Notes under the pieces: generated by a model
The model's input: the letters and a program-made list of their open reading frames with translations, nothing else
Told to the model about the DNA's origin: nothing
Database searches by the model: none
From: Vitis vinifera
Lineage: Eukaryota > Streptophyta > Magnoliopsida > Vitales > Vitaceae
Direction of reading: 5' to 3'
Assembly (NCBI RefSeq): GCF_030704535.1
Contig: NC_081817.1
Span: 29,575,001-29,639,000 of the forward strand
Length of the DNA: 64,000 bases
Made by a program: the position numbers and the translations under genes
Shown: piece after piece, positions 11,816 to 22,858 of the stretch
Layout: each line of letters begins with the position of its first letter
How positions within the stretch are numbered: the first letter of the stretch is position 1

Positions 11816-14800
11816 GGTATTAAGGGCTCTATTTTCACCCTGGAAACCCGAAATCTTTTTGTAAAAATTTAATAACAGATGACTTTTTAAATTTGATTTA
11901 ATATTTTTCTTTAATTCTACACTTCCTGAAATTGATTTTAGACATATAAAATATTAAAAAATATGTTTTTTTGAGGGAGATATGATTTTTCAAATTCGTA
12001 CCTACGGCACGTGATGGATTCTGAATATCTGATTAACTGAAGTGTTTTAAAAATATTTTTGAGTACTATCTAACTTGGATTCATTTTTTATGTGATACAA
12101 ACACTTTGAAAAATGTGTGTGATTTTTTGTATGATTTTATGTGATCTCTTATTATTTTTTTAAAAATTCGTTTATGCATGTCATTATTTTTTTTTACATA
12201 ATCTAGACTTTGTAGAACTTTTGGATGTCTTTGCTGCAATTTGTCATTTGAATGAGTGCGGTTTTTGATATGTTGTTCTAAAAGTGTAAGTGTTGTTTCC
12301 TGAAATTTTTCGTAATTAAATTCCACTCCAAGACATTTTTTTTAGAAATTATTTTGTGATGCTCCCTTTTCTAATTGCATGCTGATGATCTTGTACTTTA
12401 CTTGAAATTATTGTTATTTTTTTGAGTCATTTGACTTAACTTGACTCAATTTTGACTTTGGTACTGCATATTAGACATAATGAAGATGTTATGTAATTTA
12501 TACTTGTCCTAACCACCCTAACATTTTCGGAGGAATCTTATCAATTATGCATATTATCTAGGTACACTCTCTATCACCTACTTTTTGGAATTTTATGAAC
12601 ATGCATGTTGTTGTGAGTCATATCTATATCTATGTTTGATGTAATCCTTTGGTGCTTAGATGTATGTTCAATTTGTTCTAATTAAATACATGTCATGCAT
12701 GTGCTATATTTCTGTGCTAATTTTAATGTCTTATGATAGCGCTTAAGAGGCAGTCTAGATACACATCCAAACCCTCCTTTGCGATTGTGATTTGATTTCT
12801 TTTTTGGCATACTAGTTCTAAAATCACCTTAGCCTATTTAGGTACCTTCAATTAATTGATTAATTGTCACTTTTCCCTCAACTTAGTCAATAAAGACTTT
12901 TTTAGGGCTTAGAGGGGTGTTACCTCTTAGATGTACCTTTCCAATAGGTAACCTGATCCCCGAACTAAGACTCGGGTTTTTCAAGACTTACTTTTCCAAA
13001 ACTATGAAATCACTTCTTTAAGATTTTCTTTTTTGTTTTATTTTCCCTTTTAAAATAAAATAAAATAAGTAGCGACTCCAATTTTTTTAAAACTAATGTT
13101 TTACTAATAAAAATGAGTCTTGTCATTGAATGGGGACGCACATAAAAAATATAGGTCTACACTATATGGGTCCACATTATATCTTTCCCACAAGATATGA
13201 CAACAACACACAAAGGCACACGTGAGACTTATAGGGCACCAACCCCAACTTATTTTATTAGATAACTGAATAAGCATACAAGATTTGGGCCACACTCCCA
13301 CAATAATCTCAATGAGATTAAGTTTCCCTCACATCTCCCTCTCTAGATCTCACTCCTTGTCAAGGAGGCTCGGTCCTCCTTTTATAGAGTGGTCACCAGC
13401 CACTCCTTATCAGACTAGGAGTACACATCCTAGTTCTACTAGGACTCTTACTAATAGGTTTTGGTACACCCACTCCTACTAGGACTTAGAGTCCTAGTCC
13501 CACTGACTACAATTACAATAGACATCAAGACTCCTTCTCGTGCTTAGCTTGCAATCCCACTTTGAGTCCAACTCTTCATGTTGTTGTGGCATGCATCTAT
13601 ATATGTGGTTGGTGTGCATGTCATGCTTTCTTTTGGCCTAAATGTTCAGATTGCATCCATGTCAAGGCAACATGCTGCTGCATCCGCGACATTGCTCCTT
13701 TGTGTATTGCATTGTGCCCATGGCTCACCAAGTCATCTCCTTCCGCAAGGCATTGCTCCCTTGTGTCACCTTGTTATTGTCATGTCACTCATGAGACCAA
13801 GGTGCCGCCCCATGAAGCCTTAGTGTTTCTTCATGAAGCCTTAGTGCTGCATGGTTCGTGTATGTCAAGGGGCTAATACTAGTCCTCTTATATGGATTTG
13901 ACCTTCCTAAGGATGTTTCCACAGAAGAGGCGAGAGGTTTTATCCTTTGATAGGAAAAGTGACCAATAAAAACGAATCACGATGAGTATATAATGGTGGT
14001 TTGCGTATAAAGAATTTTTTAGAGACATTACATTTGGTAGTGTCGGTGGATCAATTGAGAGAATAGCACCTAGCGATGGAGGAGTGGATGGCCCTAATGG
14101 CAAGACAGTGGAAAGAGCAGTAAGATGAGCATTGCAAGCAAATAGAGGCCTTCATCTCCGCTACTGAAGCTTTGCAATGGGGAAATCGGATACTCAATGT
14201 TGTTGTAGTAGCTCGGAACCCTCAATACACATTGATTCTAAGTTAATCGGTAGATTATAGCCTCCTCTCCAACTGGCCACACCTACTGATGAACCGGTGT
14301 TGGTGCCACACCCAATCCCCACCCTGAAAAAGAGGAACTCAACATGGTTCCTTCGCTCGCAAGAAAAAAAAAAAAACTAGTTCACATTCTAGCAATGGCC
14401 AGGTTGAGGACAGCTTGATGTGGACTGTCATGTGAGTCTTATGGTATATCCCTTTTCGTCTCACAAATCGACCAATATGGACCCAGAACACAACCTTTTG
14501 GAATCTTGAACAACACGACGACCATGTCGTTCATGCACAACATCCTAAGGTAAGAGGCACCACAACATTTCTTAATGCTCAAATTCAAACATGTATAATG
14601 GAATATTTGGAGATCCCTTCAATCACTTGATGCTCTTTCGCCAAGTAATGACTCTTAAAAGCAAAAATGATCCTTTATTATGTAAAGTGTTTCTGTCAAG
14701 TTTGTAGGGGCCTTTTCTCTTGGTTCCCCGACTATCGATTAACTGGATCAATTCATTTCGTGGGTTATCTGAAATCTTTGCCAACCAGTATTTGTGTTCA

Positions 14801-16097
14801 TGAGACGGAAGCAAGCCGTTGCTCGTTTATTTCATGTGAAAATGGAGCGATGAGAGTTTATCCATAGTTTCATGAAAAGATTTGAGGGAGCAATATTTTA
14901 ACTGGATAGGGTCAGCATGGACACGGTTATGCAGGCCATCTTTCCAAATACTCCATTTTCCCATTCCATATCTCTAAATCCTCTCGGGTTTATAGACGAA
15001 CTGTTCCAAAGGGCTAACAAATACTCAATGTTGGAAGATGACCTTCGTGTTGCAACAAAGCAAGGTGGCCTTAACCTAGGATGAAGGTCATCGCCACACA
15101 AGGGACTCTACCAATCGATGGAGGGACAAAACTTTTTCTCAACAGAACCAGTGAAGACGAACAAACTATGAATGAGGATTCGACCGAGGACGCCCTTATA
15201 CTGCCCTTACCATGTCTTATTCTCGCCTCCTTCCAGTGATCGAGGGAATGGAAGGATTCACCTAGTCATAATCTATGAGAAGGGACTCAAATAATGCGAT
15301 CTATTGATCATGCTTTTGTAACTATCATACCATGTCTTATTCTCGTCTCCTTCCGGTGATCGAGGGAATGGAAGGATTCACCTAGTCATAATCTATGAGA
15401 AGGGACTCAAATAATGCGATCTATTGATCATGCTCTTGTAACTATCATACCATGTCTTATTCTCGCCTCCTTCCCGTGATCGAGGGAATGGAAGGATTCA
15501 CCTAGTCATAATCTATGAGGAGGGACTCAAATAATGCGATTGGTTGATCATGCTTTTGCAACTATAATCAAGACAATGACCATTCCATGGATGATTGTCA
15601 AAACTTCAAAAACACCTAGTTGAAAGCATGGTGCAAGCTAAGAAGTTGAGGTTCTATGTAAAGGAGTGTAAGTCGTATCAAGAGGAATAGACTACATTAG
15701 ACATTGTCATTGTCGTACTAGAAACTCGTCTAGTAATCAATGTGATCAATGTCAAAGGTTCGGAAATATCATACACACACCAACCGAAGAACTTAACCCT
15801 ATGATTAACCCGTGGCCTTTCTCTTTATGGGGAATATATATAGTCGGACCTCTACCAACCACACCCTCTCAAAAGAAATTCCTTCTTGTTGCCACCGACT
15901 ATTTCACTAATCGAGTAGAAGGATAGCGATCTCATCAAGTTTGTGTGGAAAAGCATATTATGCCGATTTAGTATTCCTCATGCTATTTTATCTGATAATG
16001 AGCCTCAATTTGACAGTGCAAAGTTCAAACAGTTCTGCTCAAAATATGGTGTACGCAACTCATTCTCTTCTCCCTGTTTTCCCAATGGCCAAGCAGA
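11816..16097 (+). mobile_element. Old broken Ty3/gypsy-type retroelement remnant
   Basis: This fossil lies between two truncated protease pseudogenes. Its parts, in order, are an AT-rich LTR-like stretch (about 11.82-13.07 kb), a primer-site-like AGTAGCGACTCC near 13.07 kb, internal sequence with gag-like fragments, and an integrase-core fragment (about 15.84-16.09 kb). The integrase is recognisable by the phrase typical of Ty3/gypsy integrases, HAILSDNEPQFDS, and by FPNGQAEA near the end. Most of protease, reverse transcriptase and RNase H, and the 3' LTR, are not found. It is clearly broken in many places and looks old. The exact lineage is uncertain; the LTR end and primer region recall Tat/Athila-like elements. 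Some of the interior (13.1-13.9 kb) may come from another element. Confidence 0.7.
15209..15568. repeat. Three direct tandem copies of a 120-bp unit
   Basis: Units of exactly 120 bp begin at about 15209, 15329 and 15449, each containing CATGTCTTATTCTCG and GTGATCGAGGGAATGGAAGG. The copies differ at only a few positions, the third more than the first two. The array lies inside the retroelement remnant and its near-identity suggests expansion more recent than the surrounding decay. Confidence 0.9.
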
Positions 16098-16282
16098 AGC
16101 AGACCAGGCAGACTACATATGTGGAAGGGAAAAAGGGGCTATGGTGCCTGGCCATGCTTTCGTCTAATAGCCTTTGGAAAGTCTCTATACTTGGAAATAT
16201 TCAGCAGCAGAACTATTATGTTGGATATGACCTTGAAGCTCAGGTGGTTTCTTTTTCTCCAGTGGATTGTGCCAATTTCTAG
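16098..16282 (+). pseudogene. Aspartic protease pseudogene (copy A2, 3' end only)
   Basis: The last 60 or so codons of a protease remain: TTYVEGKKGLWCLAMLSSNS, then VSILGNIQQQNYYVGYDLE and the VDC near the terminus, with stop TAG at 16280-16282. At the DNA level this piece is much closer to the 3' end of the gene at 9121 than to the neighbouring gene at 16573, and the match continues past the stop into the downstream spacer. The 5' three quarters, including both catalytic motifs, are missing, replaced by the retroelement remnant. It is open in frame with the integrase fragment before it, but that is chance. Confidence 0.85.
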
Positions 16283-16572
16283 TATAGACTTCGAGCCTTT
16301 TCTTGAGAAGCATTGAATCTAAGATTAGTAATCAGAATAATCAGTTCACCAAAACATAAAAAATAGTAGTCATGGCAAGTGAATGAGTAATGAGAAAGTA
16401 TATATTTCAAGGGTGTGAATGTACATAGTGACTAAACTCAATCTTTCTGTGATTTTTACCCTCCTGGAATGCTGGCTATTAACTGGTACATATAGTCCCA
16501 GTATGATCAAATACACCCTTGTTCCCATAGAAAGGATGCGCCCAGACATCACATTATTTGTCTCAGTTGATC

Positions 16573-17910
16573 ATGGGTGCTGCCTCTTTCTTCCTCAGAG
16601 CTGTAATCTTTCTAATATCAAGTATCCTCATTCCTCCAACCACACCCCATCACGACAATATTAGTACTATTAGTGACGGTTTTGTGGTACATCTGATCCA
16701 CCGTGACTCTCCTTCATCCCCCTTTTATGACCCCAATTTGAGCACCAGTGATCGGGCCATTCTGGCAGCTAACCGCTCCATAGCCCGTCTCAGGTACCTC
16801 AACTCACATACGTCCCAATCCTTGGTTGAAGATTTGTCCCCAAAATTGATTCCTGAGGGATTCAGCTATATAATGATGTACAATGTGGGAAGCCCCCCTC
16901 ATCTAATATATGCCGTTCCTGACACAGGAAGTGGACTCATATGGCATCAGTGCCTTCCATGCAGAAAGTGTTTCGAACAAACGTCACCTATTTTCGACCC
17001 CTCCAAATCTTCCACCTACAACACAGTACCGTCTGATTCTCCAGCCTGTGAGGAGACCTGGGCATTTCCCTGCGGTAGTGATGAAAAAGATTGTTGCTAT
17101 ATGATAGAATATGGTGATGGTGGTACTTCAACTGGAGGAACTCTTTCAAGTGATGCATTTGCCTTTGAAGACTCTAACCAGAATAAGGTTGATGTTGGCC
17201 ACTTGGTGTTTGGCTGCTCCGATTATACAATTGGGACTTTTAAAGGCTACGAAGCTGGTGTTGTAGGCCTTAACCGGGATCCACACTCTTTAGTCTCACA
17301 GTTGAAAATAAAGAAGTTCTCCTACTGCATGGTGATACGTGATGATCAAGGATCGGGAAGCAGAATGTATTTCGGATCGCTCTCAGTGCTCATGGGTGGA
17401 CAAACTCCATTTCTACAAGGAGAGCATATCTATTACTATGTCACTCTTCTGGGAATCAGTGTTGGAGACGAAAAGGCCCCCTTCCCAGATGGGATATTTG
17501 ATATGACCTCAGAGGGAGGAGGATTTATAGTTGATTCTGGCTCAGAATTCACGGTATTAAGGTCTGAAGCATTCAATCTTTTAGTCTATATGTTGAGCAA
17601 AGTAATACGTTTACCAGGAAAACAATATAACTCTGGACGCTACAGGATGTGCTTCGAGGGGAGTTTTGATGAACTGGATGCTGCAGGACCCGACATAACT
17701 TTCCATTTTGATGGTGCAGATGTCATGCTAACAAAGCAGACTACATACATAGAAGCACAAGAGGGGCTATGGTGCCTTGCAATGCTACCTTCTGAAGGGC
17801 TTGAAGAGATGTCCCTGCTTGGAAGCTTTCAGCAAATGAACTATTATGTTGGATATGACCTTGATGCTGGGTTCATTTCTTTTGCTCCTGTGGACTGTGC
17901 CGCCTCCTAA
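16573..17910 (+). CDS. Nepenthesin/CDR1-like aspartic protease (copy B2)
   Basis: Intronless, 445 aa. Signal peptide MGAASFFLRAVIFLISSIL is followed by a prodomain (DGFVVHLIHRDSPSSPFYD), first catalytic motif PDTGSGLIWHQC, Cys-rich insert CLPCRKCFEQ, flap YGDGGTSTGGTL and second catalytic motif IVDSGSEFTVLRSEAF. The C-terminus has LGSFQQMNYYVGYDLD and FAPVDCAAS. Both catalytic Asp residues are present, so it is probably active, secreted or vacuolar. DSGS instead of DSGT at the second site is an allowed variant. The ATG at 16573 is the first in frame. The gene at 9121 is a more distant paralogue; the pseudogene at 10776 is the nearest relative in the window. Confidence 0.92.
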   Translation: MGAASFFLRAVIFLISSILIPPTTPHHDNISTISDGFVVHLIHRDSPSSPFYDPNLSTSDRAILAANRSIARLRYLNSHTSQSLVEDLSPKLIPEGFSYIMMYNVGSPPHLIYAVPDTGSGLIWHQCLPCRKCFEQTSPIFDPSKSSTYNTVPSDSPACEETWAFPCGSDEKDCCYMIEYGDGGTSTGGTLSSDAFAFEDSNQNKVDVGHLVFGCSDYTIGTFKGYEAGVVGLNRDPHSLVSQLKIKKFSYCMVIRDDQGSGSRMYFGSLSVLMGGQTPFLQGEHIYYYVTLLGISVGDEKAPFPDGIFDMTSEGGGFIVDSGSEFTVLRSEAFNLLVYMLSKVIRLPGKQYNSGRYRMCFEGSFDELDAAGPDITFHFDGADVMLTKQTTYIEAQEGLWCLAMLPSEGLEEMSLLGSFQQMNYYVGYDLDAGFISFAPVDCAAS

Positions 17911-18674
17911 TGGAAAACTATATTTGTATCAAGTGTTAACCTTAGGATTAGGCACATTATTGCATTGCATTAATAGCTTTAATAAACTCGATTGACGTGT
18001 TTCTGGAGTCTGGACCATTAGGTGCAGAAAATGCTGTGAATATGAAATCTATACCACAATAGCAATGAGGTTACTTGTAGATGTAGACCAGAAAATCATG
18101 AGGGGACCCCGTAAGGGCTCCATTGTGGTTAGAATATAGATTGAGGGTCACTTGTTAGCTGCAAAAAGTTGGTGTAAGGGAGATGAAGATGCATAAGTAC
18201 GAAACCAATCATTCATGCTTGCTGTTTCAAGTAATGTTAGGTGTGGCCCTCATCTAGATATCAATAAAAACAAGCAGTGGCATCCATGATTTGGAAGAGG
18301 TTTCATCTCATATGAGGACTGTTAAGAAAACAGCTCCAGTGACCAAGCACCAAATCACAGTACATGGGTTCCACAAGATTGTGAATGTTTACCATTACAA
18401 AGCACAAGGGAATACAGAGGCTGGATATGGGTGGTTTCCCCAAAACATCAAAAGGATCATTGAAATTCAACTACCTTAAAGCATACAACTAGTCTTAATA
18501 AGTAAAATTTTCAAAACTATAATATGGTATTTAGATTGACTACCAAATTTACAAAACAAAAGAATAACTTAAATTCAGATAAATATCAAATTCAAGTCAC
18601 GTCTAAAATCTATCACAAGAAGCCAAGCCATCAGCAATCTTCTGCTCTGCTACAAATCCATGCATGGAAGTCTC
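17911..18674. other. Intergenic between convergent genes
   Basis: Probably holds the 3' UTRs of the protease (+) and the small membrane-protein gene (-). The only ORF, at 18291-18479 (+), has no recognisable feature. Confidence 0.5.
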
Positions 18675-18962
18675 TTAAGATGTGGGAGTCTGAGGGTCAG
18701 TTGCTGAATTTTGTGGGGGAAGCAACTGAGGGCCCTTTGGAGAAGGAGAAGGAGAGAGTTCGCCTCCAGGGGGTAGGTCAGCAAGACAAGCAAGAACTCG
18801 ACGAATACTGACAGACCGGGCTGGTTTGAACCTGTGAGATCTCTTCGGGTTCTTGGAGAAGATGTTGGAAGACTTGGAAAGGATCAGATAAACCAAAGCT
18901 TGGACAAGAACAAACATGCCCACCTTCAACACCATGTCTGCTAAGCTGCTCTCAAAGGCCAT
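18675..18962 (-). CDS. Small plant membrane protein, uncharacterised
   Basis: 95-aa single-exon ORF. It has one hydrophobic segment near the N-terminus (MVLKVGMFVLVQALVYLIL, about residues 10-28). This is followed by a basic Ser-rich stretch (SSNIFSKNPKR, then RPARSVSIRR-like RFKPARSVSIRR) and a Pro-rich tail with LADLPPGGE. This order, hydrophobic VLVQALVY core then ARSVSIRR, matches a small family I recall from many dicots, with no known function. A single-pass topology with a cytosolic basic tail is likely. A TATA box (TATATAAG on the minus strand, about 19049-19056) lies roughly 90 bp upstream of the ATG, supporting a real gene. Confidence 0.75.
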   Translation of the reverse strand: MAFESSLADMVLKVGMFVLVQALVYLILSKSSNIFSKNPKRSHRFKPARSVSIRRVLACLADLPPGGELSPSPSPKGPQLLPPQNSATDPQTPTS

Positions 18963-19048
18963 GGCTGAAGATTAGCTAGACTAATTGATTTTGTAAGGCT
19001 GATTGGATCGGAGAGAAGTGAATGAAAATTGTTCCATGCAAAGTCTCT

Positions 19049-19056
19049 TATATAAA
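19049..19056 (-). promoter_or_regulatory. TATA box of the small membrane-protein gene
   Basis: TATATAAG read on the minus strand, about 87 bp upstream of the start codon at 18962. Position and orientation fit. Confidence 0.5.
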
Positions 19057-20089
19057 AGGGGAAGCCGACCTCTCTGACTTTTCAGCTCATCCAACTTAGA
19101 TCCACATGGATAACAAAATATTCAAATGAATGGTGTCATGTGTGGTGCAGGGCAAAATAAAAGTAAAACCAAAGGTGCTCTAGGTGGAAGCAGAGAAGTT
19201 TCTCACTTTCCCTCATTGAGGGCCTCAAGTCTGGTCATTGTCTGACTTGTGGGTCTTCTTGGAAGTTGATTGAGGAAGCTTCATTCAAGGGGAGTTTGAT
19301 CAGAATGTTGAAGATGTGGCAAACAGTGAAAAAAAAAAAAGAGAAGGGTTTGGCAGAGCTTGTTTCCAAGTGTGTGGGTGTGACTGCATGTTGGATTTTT
19401 GCTTGTACAACACGAGTGGCAGCCTGGGTGTCCGTGTCACAGTCCAGATCCAACAGATAGAGTCCGTGCCGTGTTGCTTCCGTGGATATAAATATTGGAA
19501 TCCATCATCCATATCGCTTTGCTTTTGTCCACCGCCCACATGATGTAAAATGAAAATGAAATATATATTAAATAAAAAATAAAAAAAATAAAAAAACCAA
19601 AAGAAACGTGTCTTGACTCTTGACTACTACAATAGCATATGCTTAATATAAGCATAGAACCATCTAGTGGGCTAATTGACAAGCAGCCTGAGGACAAAGG
19701 AAGCACACCCACAGTGGGCAATGTATTCCTTATCTTTAAGTAAGAATTATCTCAAATTTTATATACAATTTTATAACCCAAAATCGAAAATCCCTTTAAA
19801 GAATTTTCAGTATCCAATCATCTGCCAAAGAATTGGGTCTAATGAGAAAATCATGGTCTTGCTCGAATGCACCCACCGGGTTAGAATGATGGGATAAATG
19901 TTGGTAAGATGGAGCTGGACCCTTACAAACGTGTGAAAGATGCTCATCTAGATGAAGTGAAGGACACAACAAGACTTTGAATATTTTCCCACAATGATGA
20001 TAATTGGCAGTTTGATGGCCTTGCAGTGGCTGCAGTCTGGCAATTAAAATGCAATAGAGAAAAAAAGGGGGGGAAAAAAAGCAGCTTGA
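19057..20089. other. Intergenic, no gene seen
   Basis: Several overlapping short ORFs on both strands but none with a recognisable domain. An A-rich stretch lies near 19559-19597. Confidence 0.5.
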
Positions 20090-20317
20090 CCTTGGAAATT
20101 TATTAACCAAAAACATGATAGAAACTAGTTCACAAGAGCATCATTACAAAGCAAAGAGTTCCTTCCCCATTGCTGCAGAAAACAACAGAGAGAGAATACA
20201 GATCACACATAACATTGGGTTATTAGACCGCCTTCCTCTGTAGATTTACACTTCATTAGACGAGGTATGGTGATAAAATACCCCTCAGATTCCATGTAAC
20301 AGTCAGCTATACATTAC
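20090..20317 (-). other. Probable 3' UTR exon of the RING-H2 gene
   Basis: Inference. The RING stop codon (22859-22861) is followed at once by a GT donor (22857-22856 on the minus strand). About 2.5 kb downstream is a TTTGCAG acceptor (exon from 20317) and then AATAAA on the minus strand at 20104-20099. This would give a 3' UTR intron of about 2.54 kb (20318-22857) containing a MITE. A transcript read crossing the junction would settle it. Confidence 0.4.
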
Positions 20318-22857
20318 CTGCAAACAGATGAAAAGGGAGAAGTTAAACCCACCTGGTAAGGGATCTAGATTAGTATGTTGAAAAAAAAAAACTTTAATTG
20401 AACTGATAAGAACAACAGATGCTCCATTTCTAAGGATTAACAGACGACACAATTTTGCAGTTGAGCACCTTTATCATTCAGATGGATTCAAAGGAACTCA
20501 CAAAGCAGTCTGTTGGGGAAGAGTCTCCCCAAGGCTCTTTCACCTGTGGTGCGGTGTTAATAGTCTTGAGAAGCATTCAGATTCAAGATGGGAGGTCACT
20601 GAATGCTGTCGTATGAGTCATGCATCATCACACTACAATCCTTTTTTATCTTTATAGTGTGTATATGAGATGAAGGCTGGATTATATAAATCTATCATCC
20701 CTAGGACTAATGACACCTACAGAAATCACAAAAAGAATTGCAACTCCAACTTTTTGAAACTTAATCTTCCTCTTAGAGAAATGTTCAACATTGTTGTAAA
20801 ATTGCCAAACATATTTGAGTCTCAGCTGAAATCAAGTTCAAAGAAAGAAGCAGACACCTAATCATCAGCCGACCAACTCAATTGAAGTCCCCAATTTGTA
20901 GGTGAATAAAGGAAAACCGCCTCAACAATGTTTTCCTTAAAACATGCACCCATCATTTTTGTCCATCTTTATGAGATTTCCCAGTTAAATTCATCTAGAT
21001 TTCAATTTCTTCAATGTAAATTCCATTCATAGGGCCCATAAGTAATTACATGTGGCCTATCTTCTTTTGCAAGCCCATGATTACCATGACTGCTCCTTGC
21101 AGCTTATACAGTCAACCCCTTCAATACCAAACATAATAAAAGAAGATGGCCAAAAGATTAGAAGTCCAGACCTCATGGATCTTCCTCCACTATAAGCTTA
21201 CCCATTCATGTGATGTCTCTTATTGCTTCCTTCACCTTGCCATCCATAAGAAATTACAATGTGCTTTACCTAACCTTGCAAGTTCTACTTATTAACAATC
21301 ATGTTGAACTAAGACACCAGGAATAAAAGCTTAAAACTTCTTACCTGCCCACAGTGATCTTCACCCTTTCAAGGCTATGTTTGGTTTCTGGAAAGTTTGC
21401 GGGAAAATGCAAAGGAAAGAAAATAGAGAACAAAAGTAGAAGGAAAAAAAAAGTAAAAGAAAATAAAAAATAGATTTAAAATCAATAAATTATTTTTATA
21501 TTCTACTTCACACTCATTTCATTTATTTAATTCTTCTATATAAAGATTAAATAATTTAAAAATATATAAGTTGCTTACTAATTTTAATTATATTTAACTT
21601 TCTTTTGTACTTTTCATAGTAAAACCAAACATAAGAAAATCATTTTCCTTAACATTTTTTTTCTTTCCTTACCACTTTCTGAGAACCAAACATAGTCTTA
21701 AACTTGCTCAAAACTTCTTATTCTACCCACACTAATCTTCACCCATTCAAGCAAGCGACATTTAAACTTGTCCCCTTCACCATCCATGAGAAGTTCCTGA
21801 GCACATAATCTAACTTTATATCCACAAACTTTGGATAGACTATGAGAATAAAAAGTTAATTTGAACTTAACAAGGTAATCTTTCCTTTCCTTTTCCTTTT
21901 TCCATTTTTGGATAAGAAACAAGAAGAGGATAAATAGAAAGGAGGTAATCACATAGAAGGATGAGAAGTCTTTAAGGCAAAATGAGGTGCAAGAAGAAAG
22001 ATAATGGGAGAAAAGAAAAAGAAGTAAAGAACAATGCCTCAATCTAGTAACATAAGATGGATAAGCTCAATGGGGGAGAAAGCACCCATTAAACTCCTTA
22101 AAAGAGGAGTTGTCTGCTCTATTGGCCAGCATATCAGCATCTTTTTTAGCCAACCTAGCTTAACTAGTTAGGTTTGATGATTCTAAGCTTTAACTTCCTC
22201 TAAAAAAAGAATACTATTTAAACCTGCACCATTCCAAACAATTGAACTTCTAAAAGAAGAACCATCCTGGGAAACAACAAATTTGACAGAGTATACAGAT
22301 CCTCCAGTGGCACAAGCTCTTCCCATCAAGGCTGGGTTGCAAGAAGTCCATTTTGGGCTAGCAGGGTCTAATGTCTAATATCATTACTCCACGAGTTTGG
22401 TTTACTTGGTTTAAGCTCTAAGGAATGAGTCGTCAATCCCAATTCCAACTGGAATCGATGTGGGAATGCAACTGAAACCCAGTTGGTGTAAGGCCTCTAC
22501 TGCAGCCAAATTCTACCTTCCTCTTGTTTGCAGTTAGGTCTCCAGATAAACAAAACTTCTAGGCCCCAGAAAACTACTTCAAAGCAAAACATCATGGACC
22601 AATCACTCTAACATTATGGATAACATGGACAGTGAACCAGTACTAGCAATAGCACCCAGAAACCCATTACAGAGAGGTGCATCCCACAATTTGCACTACT
22701 CTCCATCTGAAGAACTAGAGAATAGGATCAAACTCTGATATGGTGCTCATCCAGGTGACATACATCAGTTCAATTGGAATTTCAATATAGTTAAATAGAT
22801 CAATTGCATAAATGAGAAATTGGAGTATGGGAGAGGGTGAAAGCAGTTAAAACACAC
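20318..22857 (-). other. Probable 3' UTR intron or intergenic DNA with a MITE
   Basis: No coding gene seen. It holds a family-1 MITE (21373-21697). Other ORFs, such as 114 codons at 21698-22042 (-), have low-complexity composition and no family features. Confidence 0.4.
21373..21697 (+). mobile_element. MITE, family 1 copy B
   Basis: Same terminal repeats as the copy in the CNX2 intron (GGCTATGTTTGGTT at the left, AACCAAACATAG at the right) and the same interior, in the same orientation. About 325 bp, no ORF. Confidence 0.75.
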
Positions 22858-22858
22858 C

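Noticed and set aside
13562-13876. 104-codon Cys-rich ORF considered as a small secreted peptide
   Set aside because: Lies in retroelement-derived DNA, overlaps another ORF in a second frame, has no clear signal peptide and cleavage pattern.
15209-15568. Direct repeats considered as a CRISPR-like array
   Set aside because: Units are contiguous with no spacers, 120 bp long, in a eukaryotic genome.
15941-16282. ORF that runs from integrase-like sequence into protease 3' end
   Set aside because: A chance read-through of two unrelated fossils; not a real fusion gene.
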